Shown here piece by piece: positions 42,494-51,094 of a stretch of DNA of 64,000 nucleotides. The notes under the pieces were generated by a model that saw nothing but the letters and a program-made list of their open reading frames with translations, had not been told where the DNA came from and ran no database searches. The position numbers were made by a program, and so were the translations under genes. Within the stretch, counting starts at the first letter, position 1, and every line of letters starts with the position of its first letter. The stretch comes from CAZQRW01 sp964596115 (GTDB lineage Bacteria > Hydrothermota > UBA3072 > B12-G15). The stretch covers positions 15,896 to 79,895 of the forward strand of contig CAZQRW010000002.1 in NCBI GenBank assembly GCA_964596115.1, in the 5' to 3' direction.

Positions 42494-42522
42494 ATTTTAA
42501 GACGAAATAACAAGTTTGTCAA
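42494..42522 (-). promoter_or_regulatory. Promoter of the DUF5362-DUF72 operon
   Basis: Minus-strand TTGACA (42522-42517), a 17-bp spacer and TAAAAT (42499-42494), about 24 bp before the start codon with a normal Shine-Dalgarno between. Confidence 0.65.
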
Positions 42523-42594
42523 CAAGCCTTATTACTACTACGAATGCCTGCCTCTCAAGGAAAAAGCCGTGATTCGTAAATCGTGTAAAAAAGG

Positions 42595-42675
42595 CAAAAT
42601 ATAGGATATAGGATATGGAGAATAGGATGTAGGAATAAAACAGGGATTAAGATATAGAATATGGGATACAGAAAA
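42595..42675. repeat. Degenerate purine-rich short repeat in a gene-free gap
   Basis: Within the 255-bp gap 42471-42725, the plus strand holds imperfect reiterations of about 9-10 bp based on ATAGGATAT (ATATAGGATATAGGATATGG, then GAATAGGATGTAGG, GATATAGAATATGGGATAC). It is nearly free of C. No gene or RNA structure is seen in the rest of the gap besides the DUF5362 promoter. Confidence 0.5.
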
Positions 42676-42725
42676 GACTTACGGAGGGTGAATGGGTGAT
42701 GTATTTTTTGACAATATATGGATAT

Positions 42726-43562
42726 TTAACCCGTTCCAAAGTAGTAATCAAATTTTTTTATACCAAGATAATCTGCTACATACTCACACTTTGCCCTCAA
42801 TAAAAAAAATATTTCCCTCTTTTCATCAATTAATGTTTCGGTATTTGCGTGTCCCTTTGCAATGACTATATCTGAAGCGTTATAAATTTCCTTAAATGTA
42901 TCCGAAACTTCTTCAAATATTATACCAAGAGAATCACTCCCAGTTTCAATTACTTCTGCTGTTTCTAATATTCCTGTTTCATCAATTTCGTCTATAGTTA
43001 TATCGTTAATAACAGGGCCTGTTTTTACTGCGACGAATTTTTTTATTTTTAATTCTTCAAGTAGAATTCTATCAAAGATTATTTCGCCAGCGTTATCAGC
43101 TACAAGTAAAATGCTCTTTGAATTCAATAGTTTTTCTCTAAAATAAGTTATCCGATTAACGCGAAAATCAAAATCAAGTTCCTTCTCTATCTCATTAAAA
43201 TCAAGATGAATTTTTCCACTGACACCAAGATCTATAGCATTTCCTACCGCAGATATTTTCAATGCAGAAAGTAATCTATCTTTACTTCTTTCAACGTACC
43301 TTTTTAATAATGGATAAACTTCAAGTGCTATTCTATTTTCTCTCTTCTTTTCATCTTTATATGGGTCCTCCACGCCTGTTTCTTCTCTTATTATCCTGTT
43401 GACAAGTGTACCAAGGTGAGCGGGAGTCAATTCCGGCCTAATATCCGAAATACCTCTTGTAACTTTCCTCATTAATTCAATATTGCCCCCCTCGCCAATA
43501 AAGTTCATCGTCCTTAAAGCAAAATTTAATGCACAGGGATAGCATATTGGTTTAATTTTCAA
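42726..43562 (-). CDS. DUF89/ARMT1-like metal-dependent phosphatase
   Basis: 278 aa. Begins with 'CYPCALNFALRT', the CxxC of subfamily II DUF89 proteins; the core has 'LLVADNAGEIIFDRILLEEL' (D-N-x-G-E metal site) and 'IVIAKGHANTETL'. DUF89 members act as damage-control phosphatases on sugar phosphates or phosphopantetheine precursors. Its ATG overlaps the thiL stop by 4 bp. Confidence 0.88.
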   Translation of the reverse strand: MKIKPICYPCALNFALRTMNFIGEGGNIELMRKVTRGISDIRPELTPAHLGTLVNRIIREETGVEDPYKDEKKRENRIALEVYPLLKRYVERSKDRLLSALKISAVGNAIDLGVSGKIHLDFNEIEKELDFDFRVNRITYFREKLLNSKSILLVADNAGEIIFDRILLEELKIKKFVAVKTGPVINDITIDEIDETGILETAEVIETGSDSLGIIFEEVSDTFKEIYNASDIVIAKGHANTETLIDEKREIFFLLRAKCEYVADYLGIKKFDYYFGTG

Positions 43563-44437
43563 ATTTCACTCCGAAAATGATCAAACCCCTCTATCTTTGC
43601 CCTTCTTCCGTCAATAAAAATGCCTTTTTGCGAAATTATTTTTCCTATCTTCTTAACATATGGGAGATCAACCTCATCAGGAGATGAGAACAATAACTCA
43701 TATTCATCTCCGCTCTCCAGAGAAAAAAATACCGGATCGAATCCCTGATTCTTACAAAATTCTATTACACTCTCTGATATAGGCAGATCCTTTGAACTTA
43801 TGTCTATACCTACACCACTCTCCTCACTTATATGATCTGCATCCATTAATACCCCATCAGATATATCTATCATACTATTTATATGATAATTTTTAATAAG
43901 TTCTTTCGCCTCTCTTATTTTCGGAATAGGTTTTAAGAACTTGTCTGTTGGACTCTCCCCACTTCTTAGAAGCATATACCCCATCCTTGCATTACCTATA
44001 CTCCCCGTTATATAAATAGTATCTCCGATCTTTGCCCCACTTCTTAAAACTGGCTTTTTCGCCTTACCAATAATTGTAAATGAGATAAAAAGGAATTTAC
44101 TGCCAATAGTATCTCCTCCTATCAGATCGACTTTAAAAAGGCTCGAAAGAGATTTTATCCCTTCCACTATTTCCTTCAGTTTTTCTACCTCTAACTCTGA
44201 AGGAATTCCTATTGCCAGAAGGGAGTGTAACGGGGTCCCAGCCATCGCAGCTATATCACTTAGAGCAGCTGCAAAACACCTCCATCCTATATTGTAAGGC
44301 TTCATTTTTTTGAGAATAAAATGAGCGCCCTCAGAAAAAATATCTTTCGTGACTATTGTTCCATCCTTGAAAACTGCACAGTCATCACCTATAGAAACTT
44401 TAATATCGCTATCATGTTTTTTGAATTCTTGTCTCAA
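43559..44437 (-). CDS. thiL: Thiamine-monophosphate kinase, 5' end disturbed
   Basis: 292 aa from TTG 44437, which has no ribosome site. Phosphorylates thiamine phosphate to the diphosphate. Motifs: 'SIGDDCAVFKDG' (Mg/ATP), 'ALSDIAAMAGTPL', 'LIGGDTIGS', 'MIDISDGVLMDADHI', 'SLESGDEYELLFS'. The normal N-terminus is present upstream in the same frame ('WGEHKFIQFLRQEF', about 44464 down) but no standard start lies in that frame. The ATG at 44469, which overlaps the preceding stop, is off by one. Adding one G to the GGGG run at 44463-44460 would join it in frame. Either a frameshift or a sequence error. Confidence 0.88.
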   Translation of the reverse strand: MRQEFKKHDSDIKVSIGDDCAVFKDGTIVTKDIFSEGAHFILKKMKPYNIGWRCFAAALSDIAAMAGTPLHSLLAIGIPSELEVEKLKEIVEGIKSLSSLFKVDLIGGDTIGSKFLFISFTIIGKAKKPVLRSGAKIGDTIYITGSIGNARMGYMLLRSGESPTDKFLKPIPKIREAKELIKNYHINSMIDISDGVLMDADHISEESGVGIDISSKDLPISESVIEFCKNQGFDPVFFSLESGDEYELLFSSPDEVDLPYVKKIGKIISQKGIFIDGRRAKIEGFDHFRSEI

Positions 44438-44465
44438 AAACTGAATAAACTTGTGTTCTCCCCAC

Positions 44466-44807
44466 TCATTTACTAATTTTTTCGTAATTCTTAGTCCTCA
44501 TTTTGATTTCTTCTTTTTTTCTTGCTAACCCATTTATAACAGAGTGGACTGGCTCACTTCCACCACCAATAAGTAAACCTGTAAGGAAGTAATCAACGTA
44601 ATTAAGCCCTGGAGAACGAATTTCATTAAAAAAACCAAGACTTGTAAATAACCCCACCTTCCCAAAAAATGTTATCAAAAGCCCAAAGAATGTACATAGC
44701 GCCCAGGAGACAGTCTTTCTTTTTTTCTTCGGTATAAAATCTATAATCTGTTCAACGGCTCTTTCTATAACGAGAGAAAAAGCAAATACACCGAATAGTG
44801 TATTCAT
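44466..44807 (-). CDS. Small membrane protein, unknown
   Basis: The start was set at the ATG at 44807 because GGAGG lies 4 bp before it. 113 aa, with hydrophobic segments at about 3-15, 32-50 and 70-85 and a charged C-terminal tail ('ARKKEEIKMRTKNYEK'). No family is recognised. It lies between hup and thiL; the intrinsic terminator after hup ends directly at this gene's Shine-Dalgarno, so it would be expressed mainly by read-through. Confidence 0.6.
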   Translation of the reverse strand: MNTLFGVFAFSLVIERAVEQIIDFIPKKKRKTVSWALCTFFGLLITFFGKVGLFTSLGFFNEIRSPGLNYVDYFLTGLLIGGGSEPVHSVINGLARKKEEIKMRTKNYEKISK

Positions 44808-44816
44808 ATAACCTCC

Positions 44817-44840
44817 AAAAAAAGGGGGCAACAGCCCCCC
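44817..44840 (-). terminator. Intrinsic terminator after hup
   Basis: On the minus strand a GGGGGC stem, TGTT loop and GCCCCC stem (44839-44824) followed by seven T (44823-44817). It starts within 6 bp of the hup stop codon. Confidence 0.85.
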
Positions 44841-44845
44841 TTAGA

Positions 44846-45121
44846 TTACTTTACAGCACTTTTTAGACTGCTGCCGGCTTTGAAAACAGGTACTTTTCTG
44901 GCTGGAACCTTAATGATCTGTTTGGGATCCCTTGGATTTCTTGCCTGTCTTGCTTTCCTCTTCCTGACAGAAAAGGTCCCAAATCCAACAAAGGTAACCT
45001 TTTCGTTCTTCTTCAATGATTTTGTAATCCCTGTGATCATAGAATCAAGTGCCTTCTGTGCCTGTTTCTTTGAGAGCCCCGCCTCCTTTGCAATTTTCTC
45101 GATCATGTCCCTCTTGTTCAT
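44846..45121 (-). CDS. hup: HU-family DNA-binding protein
   Basis: 91 aa, the standard HU length. 'MNKRDMIEKIAKEAGLSKKQAQKALDS' and the DNA-binding arm 'TFVGFGTFSVRKRKARQARNPRDP' ending 'IKVPARKVPVFKAG' are diagnostic. A nucleoid protein that bends DNA. AAAGGAGG lies 6 bp before the ATG; strong promoter and terminator flank it. Confidence 0.97.
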   Translation of the reverse strand: MNKRDMIEKIAKEAGLSKKQAQKALDSMITGITKSLKKNEKVTFVGFGTFSVRKRKARQARNPRDPKQIIKVPARKVPVFKAGSSLKSAVK

Positions 45122-45152
45122 ATAGACCTCCTTTTGGTTAATTGTTATGTTA

Positions 45153-45181
45153 AATATATAGTATTTTTAAGGGTTTGTCAA
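45153..45181 (-). promoter_or_regulatory. hup promoter
   Basis: Minus-strand TTGACA (45181-45176), a 17-bp spacer and TATATT (45158-45153), about 31 bp before the start codon. One of the best consensus matches in the window. The remaining gap to 45287 is AT-rich with nothing else recognised. Confidence 0.75.
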
Positions 45182-45287
45182 GTGTTTTTTTATTTTTTCC
45201 TTGTATTTTCAAAGTTTACATAAATTCATAGTTTGTTAATCCTTATATTCACCCACTTCCCGTGAATCCAAAATTTGCAAATTAGGC

Positions 45288-47237
45288 TTATGGGAAGAGC
45301 GATTTGATAGTCGTTCTTTCTAACTTTATTTCCGGTATGCTCTTTAGACGTAGTGAAAATTTATAATCCCAGTTTGAACCGTAATAGCTATAAGAAAAAG
45401 ACATTGACCAACAGTGTAAATCCCTCTTTAACGCAACACTCATATTTGTCATTTTACCCCTTTCAAAGTCATAGTGACTATTTAACTCTACAAACCACTT
45501 CCTTGTTATATTCATTTTGAGTTTAGCATCTGCCTGTTGTGTCAAAGAAGTGTCCGTGAATGTTAGATGATGCCTTATATCAAAATGGAATGGTTTACTT
45601 TCAAACTTCTTTTCAAGCGTAAAATCTGTATTAAGAAATATATCAGAAAATTTTCTTGTATATATGTCATAAGTTGTTGAAATATTTGATGTAATTACAT
45701 TAAAGGGTATCTTTCCATTTATCATGATTGGAGCAATCTTTTTTTCATCGAATTGATATGAAGATGCAGCACCCAAGGTTAATAACTCAAATTTGTTTTC
45801 ACCCATTTTTCCTTGCAAATCACTGGTTAATGAGAATATTAGGGATCTTCTTTGATGAGGTATAGAAAAAGGGGCTCCCGGAAAGAAATCCACCGAATCG
45901 GCTGAAGAGGTGTAAGAATATGAGAAACGAGGGGTAATAACATTCCTGAATTTATTAAATGGATAAACCCCAAAAAGGGAGAATAAATAAATCTTCGTAT
46001 GGGTTTGTAAAGAATAAGAATAATTCCAAATCATTCTGGGGATAGAATCCTTAGTCAAAGAGGTATAAAAATTGTTTACATTAAATTTGCCTGTTACAAC
46101 AAATGGAAACATATTTTTTGTTATGCTTGCATTACTTCTACTATTATTATAAAGAATATCCTCTTCGTTTCTTAAAGAGCTGGTAGAAAAATCAATGGAA
46201 ACTGGCCCAATATGTCCTGGAAAGATAGTGACATTAAACTTTGGTAATTTCTCCTTTATCTCTCCTGTAAAAAGGTTCTTCTCCCATTCAAATATTACGT
46301 CACCACTGGCAAACGAAAAGCTCCTGGAAAGTGAAAGATAAGATTCTACATTTTGTGTTCCAGGGTTAACTACACCGGGGATATAATCCCTATTAATATC
46401 TCTATCGCTCTGAAGATTGGAGAAAAATTTCATGTTTATGCCCCCGGGAATCTGAGAGTTATTATTCCCCTTCAATTCCCATCTCTCCCTACCACCCCTC
46501 TCTCTTTGATAGAATCCGCTAATGTTCCCCCTCGATTTATTTCCCTCAAGTGTCCATCTTAATTCAAAAAATGGCCTTAAACCCATACTTGTATAAAAGT
46601 TGAAACCAAGCGTGGCATCCGCGTTTGATCCAAGTGTCTGATACCATGCAATATTTTCGATATATTTTCCTGCATAACCCGATGAACCAAATTTTGGCAT
46701 TAAAAATCCTGATCTTCTTCCCCTTGAAAGAGGGTACATCCAAATAGGTATGTAAAATAATGGAATACCTGAAACAACAAGAAATATATTGGATGCCATA
46801 AGCTTATCATTCAGTATAACTTTCATTCTGGGAGAAAAAAAATAGTAGTGGGGAGGGCTGAGATCACAGGTAGTAAATGTACCCTTGTTTATTTTAAGAA
46901 TCTTATTCTTATAGAATCTCACCTCTTTCCCTGTCATCCAGCCCTTTTCTACTTTTGTCCTTCCATTATTCACAACTCCCTTTTTTTCATCAAAAAAATA
47001 GACCATTTTATCACCAGTTATTTTTTGGTCCTTTTCATAAAAAATAGGATTACCATTTGCTATAAGTTTCTTCTTATCGATGAAATAGGATATTGTTTCT
47101 GCCTCCACCCTTAAATCCCCATATATAACCTCACCTTTTCCAAATAATTTTACGGAGTTACTTTCCGGAAAAAATAAAATTCTATTGCCAGAATACTGGA
47201 TTGAATCTGCTTGAAAAAGTATAAGGAAAAGGATCAT
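45288..47237 (-). CDS. lptD: LPS-assembly protein LptD-like (OstA)
   Basis: 649 aa. Short hydrophobic start, then an LptA/OstA-type beta-jellyroll (about 15-150: 'KLFGKGEVIYGDLRVEAETISYFIDKKKLI') and the LptD barrel ('YFFSPRMKVILNDKLMASNIFLVVSGIPLFYIPIWMYPLS', 'RRSGFLMPKFGSSGYAGKYI'). It inserts lipopolysaccharide-type lipids into the outer leaflet. It is the last gene of the bamA operon, overlapping lpxD by ATGA. No lptE-like gene is adjacent. Confidence 0.9.
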   Translation of the reverse strand: MILFLILFQADSIQYSGNRILFFPESNSVKLFGKGEVIYGDLRVEAETISYFIDKKKLIANGNPIFYEKDQKITGDKMVYFFDEKKGVVNNGRTKVEKGWMTGKEVRFYKNKILKINKGTFTTCDLSPPHYYFFSPRMKVILNDKLMASNIFLVVSGIPLFYIPIWMYPLSRGRRSGFLMPKFGSSGYAGKYIENIAWYQTLGSNADATLGFNFYTSMGLRPFFELRWTLEGNKSRGNISGFYQRERGGRERWELKGNNNSQIPGGINMKFFSNLQSDRDINRDYIPGVVNPGTQNVESYLSLSRSFSFASGDVIFEWEKNLFTGEIKEKLPKFNVTIFPGHIGPVSIDFSTSSLRNEEDILYNNSRSNASITKNMFPFVVTGKFNVNNFYTSLTKDSIPRMIWNYSYSLQTHTKIYLFSLFGVYPFNKFRNVITPRFSYSYTSSADSVDFFPGAPFSIPHQRRSLIFSLTSDLQGKMGENKFELLTLGAASSYQFDEKKIAPIMINGKIPFNVITSNISTTYDIYTRKFSDIFLNTDFTLEKKFESKPFHFDIRHHLTFTDTSLTQQADAKLKMNITRKWFVELNSHYDFERGKMTNMSVALKRDLHCWSMSFSYSYYGSNWDYKFSLRLKSIPEIKLERTTIKSLFP

Positions 47238-48238
47238 CTCTTTTTTTCGAGTGTCTTAATCCTCTCAAGAATCTCAGGAATCTTGGCAATAAGGGCATTA
47301 AATCGGAGTGTTTTCATCCTCTCATCTGCAGGATATCCAAAAATAATTTGCCCCTTCTTAACGTCTCTCATTACTCCTGACTGGGCAAGAATAAGTGCAT
47401 CATCTTCTACATTTAGGTGATCTGCTATGCCTGCCTGGCCTGCTATTATAACCCTGTCTCCTATCTTAACGCTTCCTGCAACGCCCGCCTGGGCAACTAT
47501 CACTGTGTCTTTACCAACCTTCACATTATGAGCGATTTGTACAAGATTATCTATCTTTGTCCCTTTTCTAATGACTGTTTCACCAATGGTGGAACGATCA
47601 ATCGTCGTATTCGCACCAATTTCTACATCATCCTCTATAATCACCCTACCCACCTGTGGAATTTTCAACCTTTTTCCATCTTTATTTATATAGCCAAATC
47701 CATCACTTCCGATGACAGCACCCGCGTGGATTATAACGTTATCCATTAAAATTGACCTATCATATATAGAAACATTTGGGTATATTATTGCATTTTTTCC
47801 TATTGTGACATTGAAGCCAATATAAACGTTAGGAAAGATAACTGTACCAGAATTTACGGATACGCCATCCCTTATAATTACATTTTCTCCTATCGAGACA
47901 TCCTTTCCCAATTCTGCATTACCAACAATTGCATGCTCCGAAATTCCTTTCCTGAATTTAACAGGTTCAGGGAAAAAATGATTAAGAAACCTGACAAAGG
48001 ATTCTTCTGGGTTATCAACAAGAATATAATTGTATTCTCCTTTAATTTCGGAATCCTCTTTTACAACATAAATTGTTTTTTTTAATTTCTTGATTTTTTT
48101 GAATTTAGAAAAGTTGAATATAAAGACAATATGATATGGTTTTACATCCTCTGGATCCGTAATACCCTTTATCTTTATATTTTGTCCCTTGTACTTTCCT
48201 CCAACGACCTTTGCAATTTCCTTCCCACTACTTAACAT
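47234..48238 (-). CDS. lpxD: UDP-3-O-acylglucosamine N-acyltransferase
   Basis: 334 aa. N-terminal UDP-binding domain (1-100) and left-handed beta-helix of hexapeptide repeats (about 105-290: 'AIVGNAELGKDVSIGENVIIRDGV'-type repeats), with the catalytic His region 'IAHNVKVGKDTVIVAQAGVAGS' and 'GSDGFGYI'. Adds the second acyl chain in lipid A synthesis. With lptD it shows that the organism makes lipid A. Overlaps the OmpH-like gene by 11 bp. Confidence 0.94.
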   Translation of the reverse strand: MLSSGKEIAKVVGGKYKGQNIKIKGITDPEDVKPYHIVFIFNFSKFKKIKKLKKTIYVVKEDSEIKGEYNYILVDNPEESFVRFLNHFFPEPVKFRKGISEHAIVGNAELGKDVSIGENVIIRDGVSVNSGTVIFPNVYIGFNVTIGKNAIIYPNVSIYDRSILMDNVIIHAGAVIGSDGFGYINKDGKRLKIPQVGRVIIEDDVEIGANTTIDRSTIGETVIRKGTKIDNLVQIAHNVKVGKDTVIVAQAGVAGSVKIGDRVIIAGQAGIADHLNVEDDALILAQSGVMRDVKKGQIIFGYPADERMKTLRFNALIAKIPEILERIKTLEKKR

Positions 48239-49172
48239 TATATTCTTTTAAGATCTTCGTTATTATATCATTAACAATGACATCCAGCTTATTTTCTCCC
48301 TTTACCGTTGAAGAACTGGATATGACAGTCTTGTTATTTTCAGAATCAACTACTTTATAACTAACTACAATATCTTCACCGTTTTTTGTAACATCTCCAA
48401 TGACAATCAATCTTGCATCAGCCTTCTTAATCACAGACAGCGCTTTTGATTCATTCATATCTTCTTCTCGAAGAATTCCTTCGCTGTTCTCCGCATTTGC
48501 AATCTTGAAGTGCTCAATAACATCAAAAGGCCCTCTACCTTTGAGGTTTGCAGTAACAAGATTTTTTAACTTTTCTCCAAGGTTAAGAGAAGAGGCTTCT
48601 CCAGTCTTTTCCTTGAACTTTGCAACATAAAAATATATTTTTGCTTCCTTAACGGGAGCAAACTCACTATTTAATTCATCTATTACTTCATCAGTAATAT
48701 CCAAACCCTCATCAGCATAAACCACAACTCCACTGGATATATCAAGAATCATTGTATATCCATCTTCAGCACCAATTTTTTTCAAAATTGAATCTACCTT
48801 TGTGAGGAGGGGCTTCATCAGCTGGTCATTTAATTTTTTTGCCTCTCCATTCTGGCCCCAGATCGACTGAAGAAAATTTTCATACTCCCGTTGTTTTGAC
48901 TGTATCTCCTGCATTTTTCTTACTTTTGCTTCTTGAGAAAGTAAAAGACCCTGAGTCTGAACCTGTTTCTGAAGATCCTGAATCTCTCTCTTTAAAGTTT
49001 CAGCCCTTTTTTGCCACTCATTCAATTTGTCATTGTATTTTTTCTCAATTTCATTTATGCCCTTATATTCCTTCATAATTCTATTTGAATCAATGTACCC
49101 TAATTTTACTTCACCTAAAACTGAGAGTGAAAGCATTAATAGAAAAAACGTAGAAAGTTTTAATATCTTCAT
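48228..49172 (-). CDS. OmpH/Skp-like periplasmic chaperone with extra C-terminal domain
   Basis: 314 aa, about twice the usual Skp length. A signal peptide (1-20) is followed by an OmpH domain: 'VKLGYIDSNRIMKEYKGINEIEKKY', a long coiled coil (about 40-110) and 'SILKKIGAEDGYTMILDISSGVVVYAD' (about 130-160). The additional C-terminal half (about 180-314) contains 'IKKADARLIVIGDVTKNGEDIVVSYKVVDS', similar in pattern to CsgG/FlgO/LpoB-like domains (inferred). AAAGGAGG precedes the ATG. It lies between the bamA cluster and lpxD, as skp does in many diderms. Confidence 0.85.
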   Translation of the reverse strand: MKILKLSTFFLLMLSLSVLGEVKLGYIDSNRIMKEYKGINEIEKKYNDKLNEWQKRAETLKREIQDLQKQVQTQGLLLSQEAKVRKMQEIQSKQREYENFLQSIWGQNGEAKKLNDQLMKPLLTKVDSILKKIGAEDGYTMILDISSGVVVYADEGLDITDEVIDELNSEFAPVKEAKIYFYVAKFKEKTGEASSLNLGEKLKNLVTANLKGRGPFDVIEHFKIANAENSEGILREEDMNESKALSVIKKADARLIVIGDVTKNGEDIVVSYKVVDSENNKTVISSSSTVKGENKLDVIVNDIITKILKEYNVK

Positions 49173-49190
49173 ATGTTACCTCCTTTTGTT

Positions 49191-50093
49191 CTATTCAAGG
49201 AATTCGAAAGAAACCCCGGCCGTATATTCAAAATCTTCAAATCTTCCTGTTATATTTCTAACAATGCCAAAAAGAGAAAGCCTATTACTTGATTTTAAGG
49301 GTATTTTACTACCAATACCGATTTTCCAGCCTTTACTTCCTTCGCTCTCGGAGAATACGTACCCCCCTCCAACATAGACGTACAAATACTGCATTGATAC
49401 ATTAAACTCGTTCTGGGAGACTGTAACGTAACCATTCCCTCGACTTATCGGAAATGATATCCCTGCTTTGTAAACAAGCTTTTGGATCAGTGTATCTCCC
49501 CCTATATATCTGTAAAAAACTGAAGCACCAAGATCTATTGTGGAAAGGTGTAACTTGAACCCTCCACCATACGTATAGCCCGAATAAAAAACCCTCGTTG
49601 TATCATCTATATCTCTATACTTATCAAAAAGTATATGCCATCTATACTCACTCCCGCCATTTAGCCACCCAGTTCGCAAACCAAAATCCATATTTTTGTA
49701 ACGTAATGACATTACTCCAGAAAAATCCGTGATGTCTCCAATCCTCTTTACGCTCTCTGTAAAATGGTCCCACTCATTAGAATCCGGTGGAAAGGTAAAT
49801 GTAAAATTCTGTGTATATAATACGTCACCAATAATGCCAATATTAATTATGTCTTTAATAGGAAAAGTAAATCCAAAGGAAGAGATCCTGTACTCGCGTT
49901 GTCCACTTCTACTATAAGAAAAGATTGGGGTAAATGAAGTATAAAATGAGTCTATAAAAAAAGCAGGGTTAATAGAAATATCATTAGAGAGCGGTGATCC
50001 CAATATCTTTGCATCCATATTGCCGGGGTATGTGTTTTCTCCAATTCCTATCTGTGAAAATAATGTTGAAGAAAGGATAACAAAAAGCATCAA
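49191..50093 (-). CDS. Exported PorV-like outer-membrane protein
   Basis: 300 aa. Signal peptide (about 1-14), then 'NMDAKILGSPLSNDISINPAFF', a variant of the PorV/UPF0164 opening ('G...A..D......NPA'), followed by amphipathic strands and an ending '...AGVSFEFLE' like an outer-membrane barrel terminus. Embedded between a lipoprotein gene (overlap 4 bp) and the OmpH-like gene in the bamA operon. Function unknown. Confidence 0.65.
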   Translation of the reverse strand: MMLFVILSSTLFSQIGIGENTYPGNMDAKILGSPLSNDISINPAFFIDSFYTSFTPIFSYSRSGQREYRISSFGFTFPIKDIINIGIIGDVLYTQNFTFTFPPDSNEWDHFTESVKRIGDITDFSGVMSLRYKNMDFGLRTGWLNGGSEYRWHILFDKYRDIDDTTRVFYSGYTYGGGFKLHLSTIDLGASVFYRYIGGDTLIQKLVYKAGISFPISRGNGYVTVSQNEFNVSMQYLYVYVGGGYVFSESEGSKGWKIGIGSKIPLKSSNRLSLFGIVRNITGRFEDFEYTAGVSFEFLE

Positions 50094-51094
50094 TTGCCTC
50101 CCCTTTTTATATACATAATATAAAAAGCTACGGAATCTGTTGGAATAGTAAATCTGCCAATGTTATTCCCGTAATATTTATTCCTTAGGATAATAGAATA
50201 TGAAGGGAGCGTATCACTTAAATAAGGAACAATAGGGAGAATAGAAATATACCCTTCCACATTTCCTGACAAAGATTTGGAGCCAATTGCATAGTATTGT
50301 GTGCCTCGCTTTAAGAGAACTTCAAGAGTACAGGCCTGAGGCGAGTATACACCAATATCAAATCTTGAGTATAAAATTGAATCGAGCGGAATAGGTGGTA
50401 AAGAATCAAGGTTTAACTCAACCACACCATCCACACCAATGCCACTCCCAATTAAAAGTGTGTCTTCCATAGTATCATTAACCCCAAATCCTGCAAGTGA
50501 TGAATCAATACCTACAACATATGCATCTTTATCTGGATTTTTAATTTCGAAACTACTGCCATTAAAAAGATGAATGGAAGGCTTGTTATCAGATTCTCGA
50601 GATCCAAACTTATAGAAATTGCTTGAGCCTATTATAAATCCATTGGTCATCTCGTCATTATCGGGTGATGAACCAAACTTTATCACCAGCGAATCACTAG
50701 AGATAAATTGTTTAAAGACCGTATCACCACATATTGAAGCAAGAGAATCGTATGTAACACTATTTTCCTCCCAGGGTTTGATAGCCTTCATTACAAAAAA
50801 GGTATCTGAAACAGAATCACCTTTCATTATGATGCTAAAAGAATCTATCGATAGTGTGTCGGGAATTATGAAATGGAGGAGAGACATAGTTGAATATTCT
50901 CCATTTCTACCTGTATATAATTTTTGTGAACTCCCAGTAGAAACATAATGTGAATAAGAATATACACTATCAGGTTTGACAATACTTGTTTTAACTTGCC
51001 TCTCCGGAAAAATAAACCCTGATTCCTTTGAACAGGAAGCCAAAAGAACAAAAACTATTAAAACGTAACGCCTAACTGAAAATGTGGTAACCAT
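50090..51094 (-). CDS. Exported lipoprotein, unknown (DNRLRE-like features)
   Basis: 334 aa. Signal peptide with a lipobox ending at Cys 21 (Leu-Ala-Ser-Cys). The body is strand-rich, with 'IKPWEENSVTYDSLA' recalling the 'W....VTW' pattern of DNRLRE/cell-surface beta-sandwich domains. The start at ATG 51094 has GGGGAG just upstream and lies 37 bp inside the bamA 3' end. Function unknown; position directly after bamA suggests an outer-membrane role. Confidence 0.65.
   Translation of the reverse strand: MVTTFSVRRYVLIVFVLLASCSKESGFIFPERQVKTSIVKPDSVYSYSHYVSTGSSQKLYTGRNGEYSTMSLLHFIIPDTLSIDSFSIIMKGDSVSDTFFVMKAIKPWEENSVTYDSLASICGDTVFKQFISSDSLVIKFGSSPDNDEMTNGFIIGSSNFYKFGSRESDNKPSIHLFNGSSFEIKNPDKDAYVVGIDSSLAGFGVNDTMEDTLLIGSGIGVDGVVELNLDSLPPIPLDSILYSRFDIGVYSPQACTLEVLLKRGTQYYAIGSKSLSGNVEGYISILPIVPYLSDTLPSYSIILRNKYYGNNIGRFTIPTDSVAFYIMYIKRGGN

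Noticed and set aside
42595..42675. CRISPR array
   Set aside because: The repeats are about 10 bp, imperfect and without spacers or cas genes.
42707..42735. TTGACA on the plus strand as a promoter
   Set aside because: It would fire antisense into the DUF89 3' end with no plus-strand gene downstream.
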